From the NCBI RefSeq assembly GCF_009363755.1, contig NZ_CP045417.1, forward strand, positions 2,790,001 through 2,854,000: 64,000 bases of DNA, read 5' to 3'. The stretch is from Halomonas sp. THAF5a (GTDB lineage: Bacteria; Pseudomonadota; Gammaproteobacteria; Pseudomonadales; Halomonadaceae). The notes beneath the pieces were generated by a model. The model searched no databases. It saw only the letters and a program-made list of their open reading frames with translations, and had not been told where the DNA came from. A program made the translations under genes and the position numbers. Below, one piece after another: positions 28,016 through 37,278 of this stretch (positions are counted from its first letter, which is position 1; the number at the start of each line of letters is the position of its first letter).

Positions 28016-28498
28016 TCAAGCACCCCCGTCGTGCCGATCGGCAGACGGCTCGCCGAGCACGAAGTGCAGGCGCGCGGTGGCCACCGGCAGCGCCTCGCGC
28101 TCCTGCCAGGCCGTGACCTGAACATTCCCCAGGCGCCGCCCCTCGCGCAGCAGGGTGCAGCGGGCCAGGGTCGGCACCACCCGGGCGGTGCGCAAGTAGT
28201 CGATGGAGAGATCGACGATGCGCGGCAGGCGCGGCTCCCGGGCGGCCAGCATCAGGTCCAGGGTCGCCGCGGTCTCCATGAAGGCGGCCACCACCCCGCC
28301 ATGCAGCGCCGGCAGCAGGACGTTACCGACGTTCTCCTCGCGGGGATCGAGGCGAAACAGCAGGCCCTCGCCCTCCGGGTCCGGCCGGGTCGTCACGCCG
28401 ATGCGCCGGGCATAGGGGATCAGCGCGAGCCATGCCTGGACATCGCCCTCGGCGCGGGTGCGCGCCAGCCACTCGGCGTCGTGGAAGCCGTCACGCAT
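28016..28498 (-). CDS. PaaI-type hotdog thioesterase (second of pair)
   Basis: A 160-residue hotdog-fold thioesterase. The family signature is [16 protein letters not shown] near residues 64-79, where the HGG begins the long central helix and the acidic residue (Glu74) is the catalytic candidate. The central [10 protein letters not shown] strand is also typical. It overlaps the upstream paralogous thioesterase gene by 8 bases. Acyl-CoA or aryl-CoA hydrolysis is the family function; the exact substrate is unknown. Confidence 0.82.
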   Translation of the reverse strand: MRDGFHDAEWLARTRAEGDVQAWLALIPYARRIGVTTRPDPEGEGLLFRLDPREENVGNVLLPALHGGVVAAFMETAATLDLMLAAREPRLPRIVDLSIDYLRTARVVPTLARCTLLREGRRLGNVQVTAWQEREALPVATARLHFVLGEPSADRHDGGA

Positions 28499-29000
28499 GG
28501 TCGTTCTCCCGGTCGATCGGCGAATCGGCGAACAGCGCCTCGGCGAAGCCCGGCGGGGTGTTGCGCGGCCCCAGGCGCACGAAGTTGCCGATGCCTCGCG
28601 CCAGCGGGCCCGCCTGCTGGTAGAGGGTGCCCTCGGTGAAGACCACCGAGGCGGTGACCCGCACCACCCGCGCCTCGGCGATGATCGCCTGCCCCGCCAC
28701 GCCCGGCCGGTAGTGATCGACGCGCAGGTCGAGGGTCGGACAGACCTCCGGCGCCGGCAGCGCCGGCAGCACCGCCGCGCCGCAGGCGGTATCGAGCAGC
28801 ATGGTCAGCACCCCGCCGTGCACCAGCCCCCGTGCGGCGTCGCCGGTGAGGTCCTCGTGCCAGGGCAGGCGCAGGCGCACGCCCTCGGCGCCGGCCTCGA
28901 GCACCTCGAGGCCCAGTGCGCGCGTGTGGGGAATGACCGCGACGAAGCGCGCCAGGCCACGGCGCCAGTCGGCGTCGCTGGGGGAGTGATCGGGGGGCAT
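28491..29000 (-). CDS. PaaI-type hotdog thioesterase (first of pair)
   Basis: A 169-residue hotdog thioesterase. The motif GLVHGGVLTMLLDTACGAA with Asp as the catalytic candidate and LDLRVDHYRPG are diagnostic. It is weakly similar to its downstream neighbour at the HGG helix and the D.R.DY/H strand, so the pair looks like an old tandem duplication. ATG 29000 follows GAGGT and is preferred to an in-frame ATG 36 bases upstream. Substrate unknown. Confidence 0.82.
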   Translation of the reverse strand: MPPDHSPSDADWRRGLARFVAVIPHTRALGLEVLEAGAEGVRLRLPWHEDLTGDAARGLVHGGVLTMLLDTACGAAVLPALPAPEVCPTLDLRVDHYRPGVAGQAIIAEARVVRVTASVVFTEGTLYQQAGPLARGIGNFVRLGPRNTPPGFAEALFADSPIDRENDHA

Positions 29001-29045
29001 GCGGACCTCGGGGGATGCCTGTCGGGAAAAATTCAAACGATCGTA

Positions 29046-29408
29046 TCAGGAGAGGCGCTCGTCGTCGCGTCGACCTTCGCCGGGGGGCGTTGCCTCCTCC
29101 CCCTCCCGCCAGGCGCGATATCCCGCCAGGTAGCGATCGACCCGGGTCAGCAGCCAGCCGACGATCACCACGTCGTCGACCAGGCCGAGCAGCAGCAGGA
29201 CGTCGGGGATCAGGTCCAGCGGCGAGACCAGGTAGGCCAGGGCCGCCAGCATCCACAGGAAGGCGCCCCAGGGCACCGGCCGATAGCGGCCCGTCAGCAC
29301 GTCTCGAACCATGGGCAGGAAGAGCCGCAGGGCGCGCCCCATCTGGCCCAGCCCCCGGGAGCGTCGCCGCAGCCGCTCCACCAGTCCCCCTCCGCCGAAT
29401 CTGGCCAT
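29046..29408 (-). CDS. DUF1232 (YkvA-like) membrane protein
   Basis: A 120-residue protein with a basic N-terminal region and two closely spaced hydrophobic segments. The signature YLVSPLDLIPDVLLLLGLVDD defines the DUF1232/YkvA family. The family's function is not known. Divergent from slt, and upstream of the thioesterase pair on the same strand. Confidence 0.85.
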   Translation of the reverse strand: MARFGGGGLVERLRRRSRGLGQMGRALRLFLPMVRDVLTGRYRPVPWGAFLWMLAALAYLVSPLDLIPDVLLLLGLVDDVVIVGWLLTRVDRYLAGYRAWREGEEATPPGEGRRDDERLS

Positions 29409-29568
29409 CGCCTTTCTCCTTGCCGCCAGCCATGAATCCCGCTACACGATAGATGATCCCCGCGGCGCCGGACAGCCGGCACCTGTCGGGCCACGGCGAC
29501 ACTACTCAAGGCCGCCGCCATCGGCCACCATGGCCAGCTGCCGAACGCGAACCGCAAGAGGTCACGCC

Positions 29569-31509
29569 ATGCCCCCATCCCTCGGTCACTGCAAGTCCCT
29601 GCTCGCCGCCGCCCTGTGCTGCCTGCCGCTGCTCGCCCAGGGCAGCGATCGCGCCATGCAGGATGCCCTGCAGGCGGCCCGCGGCCAGCAGTGGCAGAAG
29701 ATCGACCGGCACGCCATCGAGGACCACGTGCTGGCCGGCTACGTCGACTACCACCGCCTCAAGGCGCGCCTGCCCGGCGCCGAGCCCGAGACGGTGCTGG
29801 CCTTCATCGAGCGCCACGACGACAGCCCGCTGGGAGGGTGGCTGCGCGGTCAGGCCATCGAGCGGTACGGCGAGGCGGGACGCTACGCGAGCCTGCGGGC
29901 GGTCGCCGACGGCGTGCCGTCGGGCACCGAGCGCCAGTGCCACTACTACACCGCCCAGCTCGGCACCGACCCCCAGGCGGCCGCCGAGGGGGGCCTGGCG
30001 CTGTGGCGGGTCGGCCGCTCCCAGCCCGACGCCTGCGACACCCTCTTCGACACCCTGCGGGCCCAGGGAGCGATCGACCAGGCGGCGGTCTGGGAGCGCA
30101 TGACCCTCGCCTGGCGAGCCGGCGAGACCGGCCTCGCCGCCTACCTCGGGCGCATGCTCGGCAGCGAGTGGCAGAACGGCCGCGCGGCCATGGACCTGCT
30201 CGAGCAGGACTTCGCCGCCGTCACCCGCACCCCCGCCTGCCTCGGGCCGGAGTGCCGCGGCACCAGCGCCCTCTATGCCGCCGCCATGCACGGCTTCACC
30301 CGGGCGGACACCGAGGCCGCCCTGGAGGCGTGGCGCAAGCTCGCCCCCCACCTCGCCCTCGAGGCGCGCCATCGCCGAGAGATCGAACACGACCTGGCCT
30401 TCTACTCCCTGGTACGTGACATCGACCAGAACCTCGGCTGGGTCGACGAGCTGCTGACCCGGCGTAACGATGGCGACCTGCTCGAGCTCAGGGTCAGGAC
30501 GGCGCTGGCGGAGCGCGACTGGGCGGGCGTGCTCGCCTGGACCGAGCGCATGGACGCGGAGCAGCGCGGCGAGAGCCGCTGGCAGTACTGGCGGGCGCGG
30601 GCCCTGGAGCAGCTGGGCGAGGACGCCCGGGCCCGCGAGGCCTATGCCCGGGCCGCCGGGGAGCGCAACTTCTTCGGCTTCGCCGCCGCCGACCGGCTCG
30701 ATCGCCCCTACGCCCTCAACCAGGCGCGTCCCCGGTTCGACGAGGCCAGCCGCCAGGCGGTGGCCGAGTGGCCGGCCGTGCGCCGCACCGAGGCGCTCTT
30801 GCGCATCGGCGAGCCGGGACTCGCCGCCAGCGAGTGGTATGCCGCCGTGGCCCGCGGCAGCGAGGAACAGGCCCGGCTGATGGCGGACTACGCCCAGCGG
30901 CGCGGCTGGCAGGCCCGGCTGGTGCAGACCACCATCGCCGGCAAGCTATGGGACGACCTGGCGTGGCGCTTCCCCGAGGCCTATCGCGAACACTTCCTGC
31001 ACTGGGGCGAGCAGACCCGCGTCGACCCCTACCTGCTGATGGGCATCGCCCGGCGCGAGAGCGCCTACAACCCCGAGGCGCTCTCACCGGCCGGGGCCCG
31101 CGGGCTGATGCAGCTGATGCCGGGCACCGCCGCCCAGGTCAGCCGCCAGCTCGGCCTCCGCGACCCGGGGCCCTACGGCGTGCTCGACCCCGCCGTCAAC
31201 ATTCGTCTCGGCAGCACCTACATCCGCGACATGCTCGACCGCTACCAGGGCAACCGCCTGGCCGCCACGGCGGCCTACAATGCCGGCCCCCACCGGGTCG
31301 ACCGCTGGCTGCGCGAGGCGCCCCAGGCGTTCGACCTCTTCGTCGAGAGCATCCCCTTCCGCGAGACCCGCGACTATGTGCAGGCCGTGCTCGCCTACCG
31401 GGTGATCTTCGAGAGCCTGGCCAACGGCGGCGACAGCGCCGGCGTGTCGCTGCTGACCCCCGCGGAGACCTCGGTGCGCTACGACCGCTCCCTGCTGGCC
31501 AGCAACTGA
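29569..31509 (+). CDS. slt: Soluble lytic murein transglycosylase
   Basis: A 646-residue periplasmic enzyme that cleaves peptidoglycan glycan strands with formation of 1,6-anhydromuramic acid. A Sec signal peptide (LLAAALCCLPLLAQGS) is followed by the long superhelical U and L domains (about residues 25-450) and the C-terminal lysozyme-like domain with the catalytic Glu497 in GIARRESAYNP, then ARGLMQLMPGTA and TAAYNAGPHRVDRW. Length matches E. coli Slt70 (645). Start ATG 29569 after AGAGGT. Confidence 0.93.
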   Translation: MPPSLGHCKSLLAAALCCLPLLAQGSDRAMQDALQAARGQQWQKIDRHAIEDHVLAGYVDYHRLKARLPGAEPETVLAFIERHDDSPLGGWLRGQAIERYGEAGRYASLRAVADGVPSGTERQCHYYTAQLGTDPQAAAEGGLALWRVGRSQPDACDTLFDTLRAQGAIDQAAVWERMTLAWRAGETGLAAYLGRMLGSEWQNGRAAMDLLEQDFAAVTRTPACLGPECRGTSALYAAAMHGFTRADTEAALEAWRKLAPHLALEARHRREIEHDLAFYSLVRDIDQNLGWVDELLTRRNDGDLLELRVRTALAERDWAGVLAWTERMDAEQRGESRWQYWRARALEQLGEDARAREAYARAAGERNFFGFAAADRLDRPYALNQARPRFDEASRQAVAEWPAVRRTEALLRIGEPGLAASEWYAAVARGSEEQARLMADYAQRRGWQARLVQTTIAGKLWDDLAWRFPEAYREHFLHWGEQTRVDPYLLMGIARRESAYNPEALSPAGARGLMQLMPGTAAQVSRQLGLRDPGPYGVLDPAVNIRLGSTYIRDMLDRYQGNRLAATAAYNAGPHRVDRWLREAPQAFDLFVESIPFRETRDYVQAVLAYRVIFESLANGGDSAGVSLLTPAETSVRYDRSLLASN

Positions 31510-31530
31510 GCCCCAGTCGCTACTGCCCCC

Positions 31531-31571
31531 AAACGCCAGCGGCCCCGGAGTTCCCGGGGCCGCTGGCGTTT
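31531..31571. terminator. Bidirectional terminator between slt and the LysE-type gene
   Basis: Long stem AACGCCAGCGGCCCCGG paired with CCGGGGCCGCTGGCGTT, with a short loop and A/T runs at both ends, between two convergent genes. Confidence 0.85.
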
Positions 31572-31582
31572 CGGCATCCGCG

Positions 31583-32227
31583 TCAGGCCGGTGGACGGGT
31601 CAGCGCCAGCTTGACGCCGAAGCCGACCAGCACGGCCCCGGTCAAGCCGTTGAGCCAGCGCGTGAAGGCCGCGCTGGCGAGCCAGCGGCCGGCGCTGCCA
31701 ACCATCGCCACGATGGCGATCTGCCACAGGTTGGCCACCACGAAGTGCACCCCGGCGAGCCACAGCGACTTGGCAAGCGCCGGATCCCCCGGGGCGATGA
31801 ACTGCGGCAGGAAGGCCATGTAGAAGACCACCGTCTTGGGATTGAGCACGTTGGAGAGCAGCCCCTCGCGGACCGGCCGCCACAGCGGCACCGCCGCCCG
31901 TTCGGTACCGACGGCGGCCAGGGGCAGCCCCTGGCCTCGCCGGGCGGCCAGCAGGCTCGCCACGCCCAGCCACACCAGGTAGGCGGCCCCCGCCAGCTTG
32001 AGCACGCCGAAGGCCCAGGCCGACTGCAGGAGGATCAGCGAGATCCCCAGCGCCGAGATGGTGGCGTGCACGAAGAGACCGCAGCAGATGGCCAGGCTGG
32101 TCGCCACGCCATCTCGCCAGCCACCTCGCGCGGTGTTGCGGATCACCAGCAGCGTATCCACCCCGGGGCTCATGCTGAGCAGGGTGATGGCCACCAGGAA
32201 CGGCCAGAACTGTGCGTCGATCAACAT
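31583..32227 (-). CDS. LysE/RhtB-family amino-acid exporter
   Basis: A 214-residue inner-membrane protein with about six spans. The N-terminal MSPGVDTLLVIRNTARGGWRDG block and the central GAAYLVWLGVASL are LysE/RhtB hallmarks, as is LLSNVLNPKTVVFYMAFLPQF. Members export lysine, threonine, homoserine or similar amino acids; the substrate is not inferable. Stand-alone gene. Confidence 0.9.
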   Translation of the reverse strand: MLIDAQFWPFLVAITLLSMSPGVDTLLVIRNTARGGWRDGVATSLAICCGLFVHATISALGISLILLQSAWAFGVLKLAGAAYLVWLGVASLLAARRGQGLPLAAVGTERAAVPLWRPVREGLLSNVLNPKTVVFYMAFLPQFIAPGDPALAKSLWLAGVHFVVANLWQIAIVAMVGSAGRWLASAAFTRWLNGLTGAVLVGFGVKLALTRPPA

Positions 32228-32299
32228 GCCCTCCTCCTCCTCGTGTCGCCGCTCTCCCCGAAGGGCGCGGCCGTCTCCCCCATGAACGGCATCCGACGA

Positions 32300-32725
32300 T
32301 CAGCCATTGAAGATGCCGCGCCGCGCATGACGCATCGAGATCTGGTCGTTGAGGGTCCAGAAGTCGTAGAGCACGCCAAGCCCGAAGAGGCCGAAGGTCA
32401 GCAGGTAGAGGAGACCGGTCAGCCACTTGCCGAGGTAGAAGCGATGGATGCCGAACACCCCGAGGAAGGTCAGCAGCAGCCAGGCCAGGGTGTAGTTGGT
32501 GGGGCCGGCCTGGAAGCGCAGGTCGGCCTGGCGGTCCATGGAGGGGATCAGGAAGAGGTCGATCAGCCAACCGATACCGAGCAGCCCCAGGGTGAAGAAC
32601 CAGAGGGTGCCGGTGACCGGCTTGCCATAGTAGAAACGGTGGGCGCCGAGGAAGCCGAACAGCCACAGCAGGTAGCCGACCACCTTGCTGTGGGTATCAC
32701 GGGAGGCGAGGTGCGGTTGGGTCAT
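32300..32725 (-). CDS. TM2-domain membrane protein with two TM2 units
   Basis: A 141-residue protein made of two TM2-like hairpins. Each has a GxHRFYxGKxxTGxLxxxT motif: LGAHRFYYGKPVTGTLWFFT near residue 26 and FGIHRFYLGKWLTGLLYLLT near residue 92. Each hairpin gives two spans, so four spans in total. The function of bacterial TM2 proteins is unknown. Divergent from the cold-shock gene across a 307-base gap. Confidence 0.85.
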   Translation of the reverse strand: MTQPHLASRDTHSKVVGYLLWLFGFLGAHRFYYGKPVTGTLWFFTLGLLGIGWLIDLFLIPSMDRQADLRFQAGPTNYTLAWLLLTFLGVFGIHRFYLGKWLTGLLYLLTFGLFGLGVLYDFWTLNDQISMRHARRGIFNG

Positions 32726-33032
32726 GAATGAAGGGTCTCTTTACGGTCAAGGGGGGCGAGAGGGAGGCTGGACGCTCCCGGGCTTTCCATCTACAGTATT
32801 TTTTGCGGGCGGCAGCGCCAGTCTCCCTGCGACACTCAGTTGACGCAACCCTGGCGCTGTAGCACTATCCGCTACGTTGGTCAGCAAGCAGAAAAGTCGT
32901 CAGTTGTACTTCGATTCCTTCGATATACCCGGTGCGCACTTGCTTCTTGTCCTGCCCACGTAATACGGGTCCATGACGGGGTCGCCCCTTCCGGACCCAG
33001 CACCATTATTTAGTTAGTTAAGGAAATCGACA
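32726..33032 (+). promoter_or_regulatory. Long leader region of the cold-shock gene
   Basis: About 300 bases without a gene, more AT-rich than the surroundings, ending in a TTAGTTAGTTAAGGAA ribosome-binding segment just before the csp ATG. Long structured leaders that respond to temperature are known for cspA-type genes; a leader of this kind is likely but not shown. The promoter of the divergent TM2 gene must also lie here. Confidence 0.45.
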
Positions 33033-33239
33033 ATGGCAACTGGCACTGTCAAGTGGTTCAACGACACCAAGGGCTACGGCTTCATCTCTCCGGACGACGG
33101 CGGTGATGACCTGTTCGCTCACTTCTCCGAGATTCAGGCTGAAGGCTTCAAGTCCCTGCAGGACGGCCAGAAAGTCACCTTCGAAGTGACTCAGGGCAAG
33201 AAAGGCCTCCAGGCCTCCAACATCCGCGCCACCGACTGA
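33033..33239 (+). CDS. CspA-family cold-shock protein
   Basis: A 68-residue single cold-shock domain, an OB-fold RNA chaperone. RNP1 is KGYGFISP and RNP2 is DLFAHFSEI, both intact with the aromatic residues that stack on nucleic acid. Strong AAGGAA site seven bases before the ATG. Codon use differs from neighbours (many T-ending codons such as GGCTTC, GCTGAA), as expected for a highly expressed gene. Which paralogue (cspA, C, D or E) cannot be decided. Confidence 0.96.
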   Translation: MATGTVKWFNDTKGYGFISPDDGGDDLFAHFSEIQAEGFKSLQDGQKVTFEVTQGKKGLQASNIRATD

Positions 33240-33257
33240 TCCTCGGTTGACACGGAG

Positions 33258-33321
33258 ACGAGGGGGCGGCACTCCCGCCCCCTCGTCGAAGAAAAAGGCC
33301 CACCTCCGGTGGGCCTTTTTC
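33258..33321. terminator. Double terminator after csp
   Basis: A perfect 13-bp stem GACGAGGGGGCGG/CCGCCCCCTCGTC with a 5-base loop at 33258-33288, then AAAAAGGCCCACC-TCC-GGTGGGCCTTTTT at 33293-33321, a textbook bidirectional intrinsic terminator that also serves the convergent lipoprotein gene. Confidence 0.92.
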
Positions 33322-33345
33322 GTGGGCTCGGCGGGCGAGCGTGAC

Positions 33346-34041
33346 TCACTGTGCCGCGTCGCGGCCAGCGTCGAGCTCGAGCTCCGACGAGGTGGCCGGC
33401 TGCTGGCGCTCGGCCTCCTGAAACTGTGCCTCGATCTCGCGACTCGCCTCCTCGAAGCGCTGCTCGGTCTCCTCGAGAATGGCGTCGACCTCCGCCTTGC
33501 CAAGCTCGCCCGAGACCCTCGAGGCCTCGCCCGGTAACGAGGAGGACGCCTCAAGCTCGCCCATGTCTTCTGTCTCGGGGAGGGGCTCGCCCTCGGGCCG
33601 CTGGCGCTCCGCCTGCTCGAACTGCTCGTCGATGCGTCGACTGGCCTCCTCGAAGCGCCGCTCGGTCTCCTCGAGGATGGCATCGACATCGCTGCGGCTC
33701 GTCTCGCCGGGCAGACCCTCGTCGCGCATCGCGGGGTCGGTCTCGCCGGCGGCCTCCACGGCGATCTCCCCCTGCCCTCTCGACGCCTCATTCACCGCCT
33801 CGGTCGGGGTGTCCGTCGCCGCCTCGGTCGAGGAGGCCGCGTCCGGCGCCTCGCTGGCCCGTTCGGATGCGACCGGTTCGGACGGCGAGGAGTCGACCGC
33901 CGCTGACGCCGGCTCCGCCGGCTGGCTCGCCGTCGGCTGGGCCCCGTCGCCCTGACCCGACGCCGGCGACTCGCCGCCGTCGCATCCCGCGAGTCCCACG
34001 ACCAGCGCCAGTGCCGAGACCAGCGGCATCCAGGGTTTCAT
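33346..34041 (-). CDS. Acidic lipoprotein with two tandem Glu-rich repeats
   Basis: A 231-residue predicted lipoprotein. A signal peptide ends in the lipobox LAGC with Cys20. Residues about 21-105 are a low-complexity Ala/Ser/Glu/Pro region. Two closely similar segments follow, at about 110-149 and 169-215, each with VDAILEETE.RFEEAS then a second Gln/Glu helix ending AERQ; they are predicted amphipathic helices or a short coiled coil. No known family. The repeat implies a recent internal duplication. Start ATG 34041 after AGGAG. Confidence 0.72.
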   Translation of the reverse strand: MKPWMPLVSALALVVGLAGCDGGESPASGQGDGAQPTASQPAEPASAAVDSSPSEPVASERASEAPDAASSTEAATDTPTEAVNEASRGQGEIAVEAAGETDPAMRDEGLPGETSRSDVDAILEETERRFEEASRRIDEQFEQAERQRPEGEPLPETEDMGELEASSSLPGEASRVSGELGKAEVDAILEETEQRFEEASREIEAQFQEAERQQPATSSELELDAGRDAAQ

Positions 34042-34117
34042 GCGCGTTCTCCTGTTCCTGCCGAAAAAGAGGGCCATTGCACCAGAGCCCCCTCGCGGCC
34101 GCAAGCCGAGGGGGCGC

Positions 34118-34546
34118 TCAGGTGGCGAACAGCTGGCCGGCGATATCGCGGAAGGCCTTGAACTCGAGGGCATTGCCGCTGGGGTCGCGGAAGAACATGG
34201 TGGCCTGCTCACCCGGCTCGCCGCGAAAGCGCAGGTAGGGGTCGATCTCGAAGCGCACGCCCGCGGCGGTGAGGCGATCGACCAAGGCCTCCCAGTCGGC
34301 CATCTCCAGCACCACGCCGAAGTGCGGCACCGGCACGCCGTGGCCGTCGACCGGGTTGCGATGATCATCGAGGCCCCGCTCGCCCAGTGCCGGATTCAGG
34401 TGGCAGACGAACTGGTGGCCATAGAGGTTGAAGTCGATCCAGGTATCGCTGGAGCGGCCCTCGGGACAGCCCAGCAGGTCGCCGTAGAAGCGCCGGGCCT
34501 CGTCGAGATCACGAACCTGGACCGCCAGGTGGAAGGGGGTGAGCAT
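34118..34546 (-). CDS. VOC-family (glyoxalase/dioxygenase) protein
   Basis: A 142-residue single-chain VOC protein with two beta-alpha-beta-beta-beta modules. Metal-ligand candidates are His6 (PFHLAVQV), His near 75 (VPHFGVVLE) and Glu near the end (GNALEFKAF), the 2-His-1-carboxylate set. [14 protein letters not shown] is the usual first-helix signature. Reaction unknown. The start ATG 34546 follows GGAGGA. Confidence 0.83.
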   Translation of the reverse strand: MLTPFHLAVQVRDLDEARRFYGDLLGCPEGRSSDTWIDFNLYGHQFVCHLNPALGERGLDDHRNPVDGHGVPVPHFGVVLEMADWEALVDRLTAAGVRFEIDPYLRFRGEPGEQATMFFRDPSGNALEFKAFRDIAGQLFAT

Positions 34547-34589
34547 CGCGACGTCCTCCGCTGATGAGAGATGGGCAAACGTTCCCTCA

Positions 34590-36587
34590 TCATGCCGTCT
34601 CCTCCGTCGACTCGCCAGCGGGGGGCCCCTCCCACGCCTCGTGCGAGCGCATCGGCAGTGGGCACCCCAGGGTCCAGGCCACCGCACACAGCAGCTCCGC
34701 TTCCTCGGGTTCGATCCGGCCATCGTGGGTGACGCAGCAGCTCATGGCCGCCAGCAGCGTGGCCCGCTCGGACGTGGCCAGGCGCGCCAGTCGTGCCATG
34801 GCCCAGTCGAGATCCGTGGCCCGGGCCGGCTCGGGGACGACATCCAGGGGCACGCCCAGCGCGGTCGAGAGCCGCTCGACGGCGGCATGGGTCGGCAGCT
34901 CATCCTGCCGGCCGGCCCGCGCCAGCGTCGAGAGCAACAGAGAGAGCGGCCCCGAGAGGTCGGCCAGATGGCGGTCGCGCCGGGCCCGGCGCTCGCCGGC
35001 AAGCCCCTGGAGCACGAGCCTCTGCAGTGCCCACTGCAGCGCCCCGGGGTGCGACTCCAGGGCCATCAGTCGGCGCAGGCAGGCCTGGAACCGCATCGAC
35101 TGCGCCACCGAGAGACGGCGCAGCACGGGCAGCGCCAGCTCGATCAGCGGCAGGCGCTGGCCCGGCGACAGCCGAGACAGCGGCTCCTCGAGCGACTGGA
35201 GCTCAGCCAGCACATCGGGCTGGGCCTGAACGGTCAGCGCATCACGCTGTGCCTCGCGACTGGCGGGATCGGCCCCCATCAGGATGCCGTAGACCAGCGC
35301 CCGGGCGGCAGAGGGCTCATGGGCCGCCTCGATCAGGCGCTCGTCGATCTCGCCGAGCCGCCGACGCGCGCGGTCGATGTCCTCGGCGCTCGGCCGGCCG
35401 ACACTGGCCACGATGCCCTCGGCGACGGCCGCATCCCCCTCACGGGCGTCGGCCCCGCGGAGATGGGCCGTGGCCTGGCGGGCCGACGCCTCCCCGGTCA
35501 ACGTGGCGGCCCCCGCCCGCGGCCCGGCCGAACGCGGCCCGGCCGTCGCTCGGGACGGTGCCGAACGGAGGGCCGGCGCGGGGGGCAGGCTGCCGTCCCA
35601 GCGGGGCTCCACGCGGCGGATGCGTGCCTCCAGCGGGGGATGCGTGGCGGTCAGGCGGGACAGCGAGCGCACGCCGCTGCCGAAGAAAAGATGACTGAAC
35701 TCCTGGGCATGGCCGGTGAGCAGTCGCGAGCCCAGCCGATGGGCGGCCAGCACCTTCAGGGCGCCCCCGATCCCCTCGGGGTGACGGGTGTACTGGACCG
35801 CGCTGGCATCGGCCAGGAACTCGCGCTGGCGACTCACCGCGGCCTTGATCAGATTGCCGCAGAAGGTACCGGCATAGCCCAGCACCATCAGTGCCGCGCC
35901 GAGGCCCAGCAGGGCGACATGCCCTCCGCCCCGCCGGGAGCGCCTGCGACGACCGCCGGAGGCGTGCAGCAGCAGGCGGCCGGCCAGGCCGATCACTAGC
36001 ACGCCATGCAGCAGCGCCACCAGCCGCAGGTTGAGGCGCATGTCACCATGCAGGATATGGCTGAACTCGTGGGCGATCACCCCCTGCAGCTGCTGCCGAT
36101 CCAGGGCCTCCAGGGCCCCTCGGGTGACGCCGATGGCCGCATCGTCGAGGTCATGGCCCGCAGCGAAGGCATTGATCGCCTGATCCTCGAGCACGAAGAC
36201 CTCCGGCACGGGCATGCCGGAGGCGATGGCCATCTCCTCCACCACGTTGAGCAGCCGGCGCTCCGCCTCGTCGCGGGTCTCCAGATTGAGCGGTCGCCCG
36301 CCCAGGGCCGCGGCCACCACGCTCCCGCCCGCGCGCAGCTGGAGGTGGCGCACCAGGCTCCCCAGGCCGACCACCAGGATCACCACCGTCGCCACGGCGC
36401 CCAGCAGGCGCGGCTCCAGGGCGCGCGCCAGGGGGTCGGCGGCGAGCGAGCCGGTATCGAGCAGCGTCACCGCCAACGCCACCGCCAGGGAGGACGCCAC
36501 GATCAGGGCGGCCACCGCCAGTCCCAGCAGGATGACCAGCCGGCCGGTCATGCGACGGGCACGGTCCTGTGCCGCGAAGAAGTCCAT
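34590..36587 (-). CDS. M48-family membrane metalloprotease with C-terminal TerB-like region
   Basis: A 665-residue protein. Two N-terminal spans precede the M48 catalytic domain with HEFSH at residues 173-177 and the third zinc ligand in [10 protein letters not shown] near 265; two further spans lie between. This part resembles HtpX-like proteases. Residues about 335-440 are an Ala/Arg-rich linker; the last 230 residues form a helical domain ending in [19 protein letters not shown], which resembles the TerB/DjlA-N metal-binding repeat. It is paired with lemA, 10 bases upstream, a known M48/LemA association in the cell envelope. Confidence 0.85.
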   Translation of the reverse strand: MDFFAAQDRARRMTGRLVILLGLAVAALIVASSLAVALAVTLLDTGSLAADPLARALEPRLLGAVATVVILVVGLGSLVRHLQLRAGGSVVAAALGGRPLNLETRDEAERRLLNVVEEMAIASGMPVPEVFVLEDQAINAFAAGHDLDDAAIGVTRGALEALDRQQLQGVIAHEFSHILHGDMRLNLRLVALLHGVLVIGLAGRLLLHASGGRRRRSRRGGGHVALLGLGAALMVLGYAGTFCGNLIKAAVSRQREFLADASAVQYTRHPEGIGGALKVLAAHRLGSRLLTGHAQEFSHLFFGSGVRSLSRLTATHPPLEARIRRVEPRWDGSLPPAPALRSAPSRATAGPRSAGPRAGAATLTGEASARQATAHLRGADAREGDAAVAEGIVASVGRPSAEDIDRARRRLGEIDERLIEAAHEPSAARALVYGILMGADPASREAQRDALTVQAQPDVLAELQSLEEPLSRLSPGQRLPLIELALPVLRRLSVAQSMRFQACLRRLMALESHPGALQWALQRLVLQGLAGERRARRDRHLADLSGPLSLLLSTLARAGRQDELPTHAAVERLSTALGVPLDVVPEPARATDLDWAMARLARLATSERATLLAAMSCCVTHDGRIEPEEAELLCAVAWTLGCPLPMRSHEAWEGPPAGESTEETA

Positions 36588-36597
36588 GGGCAGGGCC

Positions 36598-37194
36598 TCA
36601 GAAGGTCACGCGCGGTGCCGCCTGGATCTCGGCGCTGTCCTCGAACGCCAGCAGGGCCGCCTCGCGCTTGTGGCCGATGGAGCCGGCCAGCAGCACCGGA
36701 GGAAAGCTCTGCCGGTAGGTGTTGTACTGCATCGCCGCGTCGTTGTAGGCCTGGCGAGCGAAGGCCACCCGATTCTCGGTCGTGGCCAGCGTCTCGCTGA
36801 GCTCGCGCATGTTGTCCGAGGCCTTGAGGTCCGGATAGGCCTCCATGACCACGTTGAGCCGCCCGAGGGCGGCGCCCAGCGCGCCCTCGGCCCCCGCCAG
36901 TTCCGCCATCGGGCCGGGCTCGCCGGGCCGGGCCGCGGCGTGCCGGAGCCCCACCTCGGCGGCATTGCGCGCCTCGGTCACCGCCTGGAGGGTCTCCCGC
37001 TCGTGGCGCAGGTAGGCCTTCGCGGTCTCGACCAGGTTGGGAATCAGGTCGTGGCGGCGCTTGAGCTGCACCTCGATCTGGGCGAAGGCGTTCTGGTAGC
37101 GGTTCTTCAGTGCCACCAGGCGATTGTAGATGGCCACCCCGTAGACCAGCAGGAGGCCCAGCAGTGCCACGGGGATGATCAGCGAGAGGCTCAT
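36598..37194 (-). CDS. lemA: LemA-family protein
   Basis: A 198-residue LemA protein. One N-terminal span (LIIPVALLGLLLVYGVAIYN) anchors a helical bundle whose first helix carries the LemA signature RHDLIPNLVETAKAYLRHE. Function is not established; in many bacteria it sits beside an M48 or TPM-domain membrane protein. Ten bases separate it from the protease gene, so they form an operon. Start ATG 37194 after GGGAAG. Confidence 0.92.
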   Translation of the reverse strand: MSLSLIIPVALLGLLLVYGVAIYNRLVALKNRYQNAFAQIEVQLKRRHDLIPNLVETAKAYLRHERETLQAVTEARNAAEVGLRHAAARPGEPGPMAELAGAEGALGAALGRLNVVMEAYPDLKASDNMRELSETLATTENRVAFARQAYNDAAMQYNTYRQSFPPVLLAGSIGHKREAALLAFEDSAEIQAAPRVTF

Positions 37195-37278
37195 GATGTC
37201 GTCTTCCCTTGTCGACCCGAATCGGTCCGCCGCGGAGGCGGTGACCACGTATCTCATGCTCAAGAGTTCATAGTAGCC

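Noticed and set aside
29569..31509. A second transglycosylase start at the upstream open-frame ATG
   Set aside because: The upstream extension is arginine-rich and would bury the signal peptide; ATG 29569 follows AGAGGT and yields a proper Sec signal.
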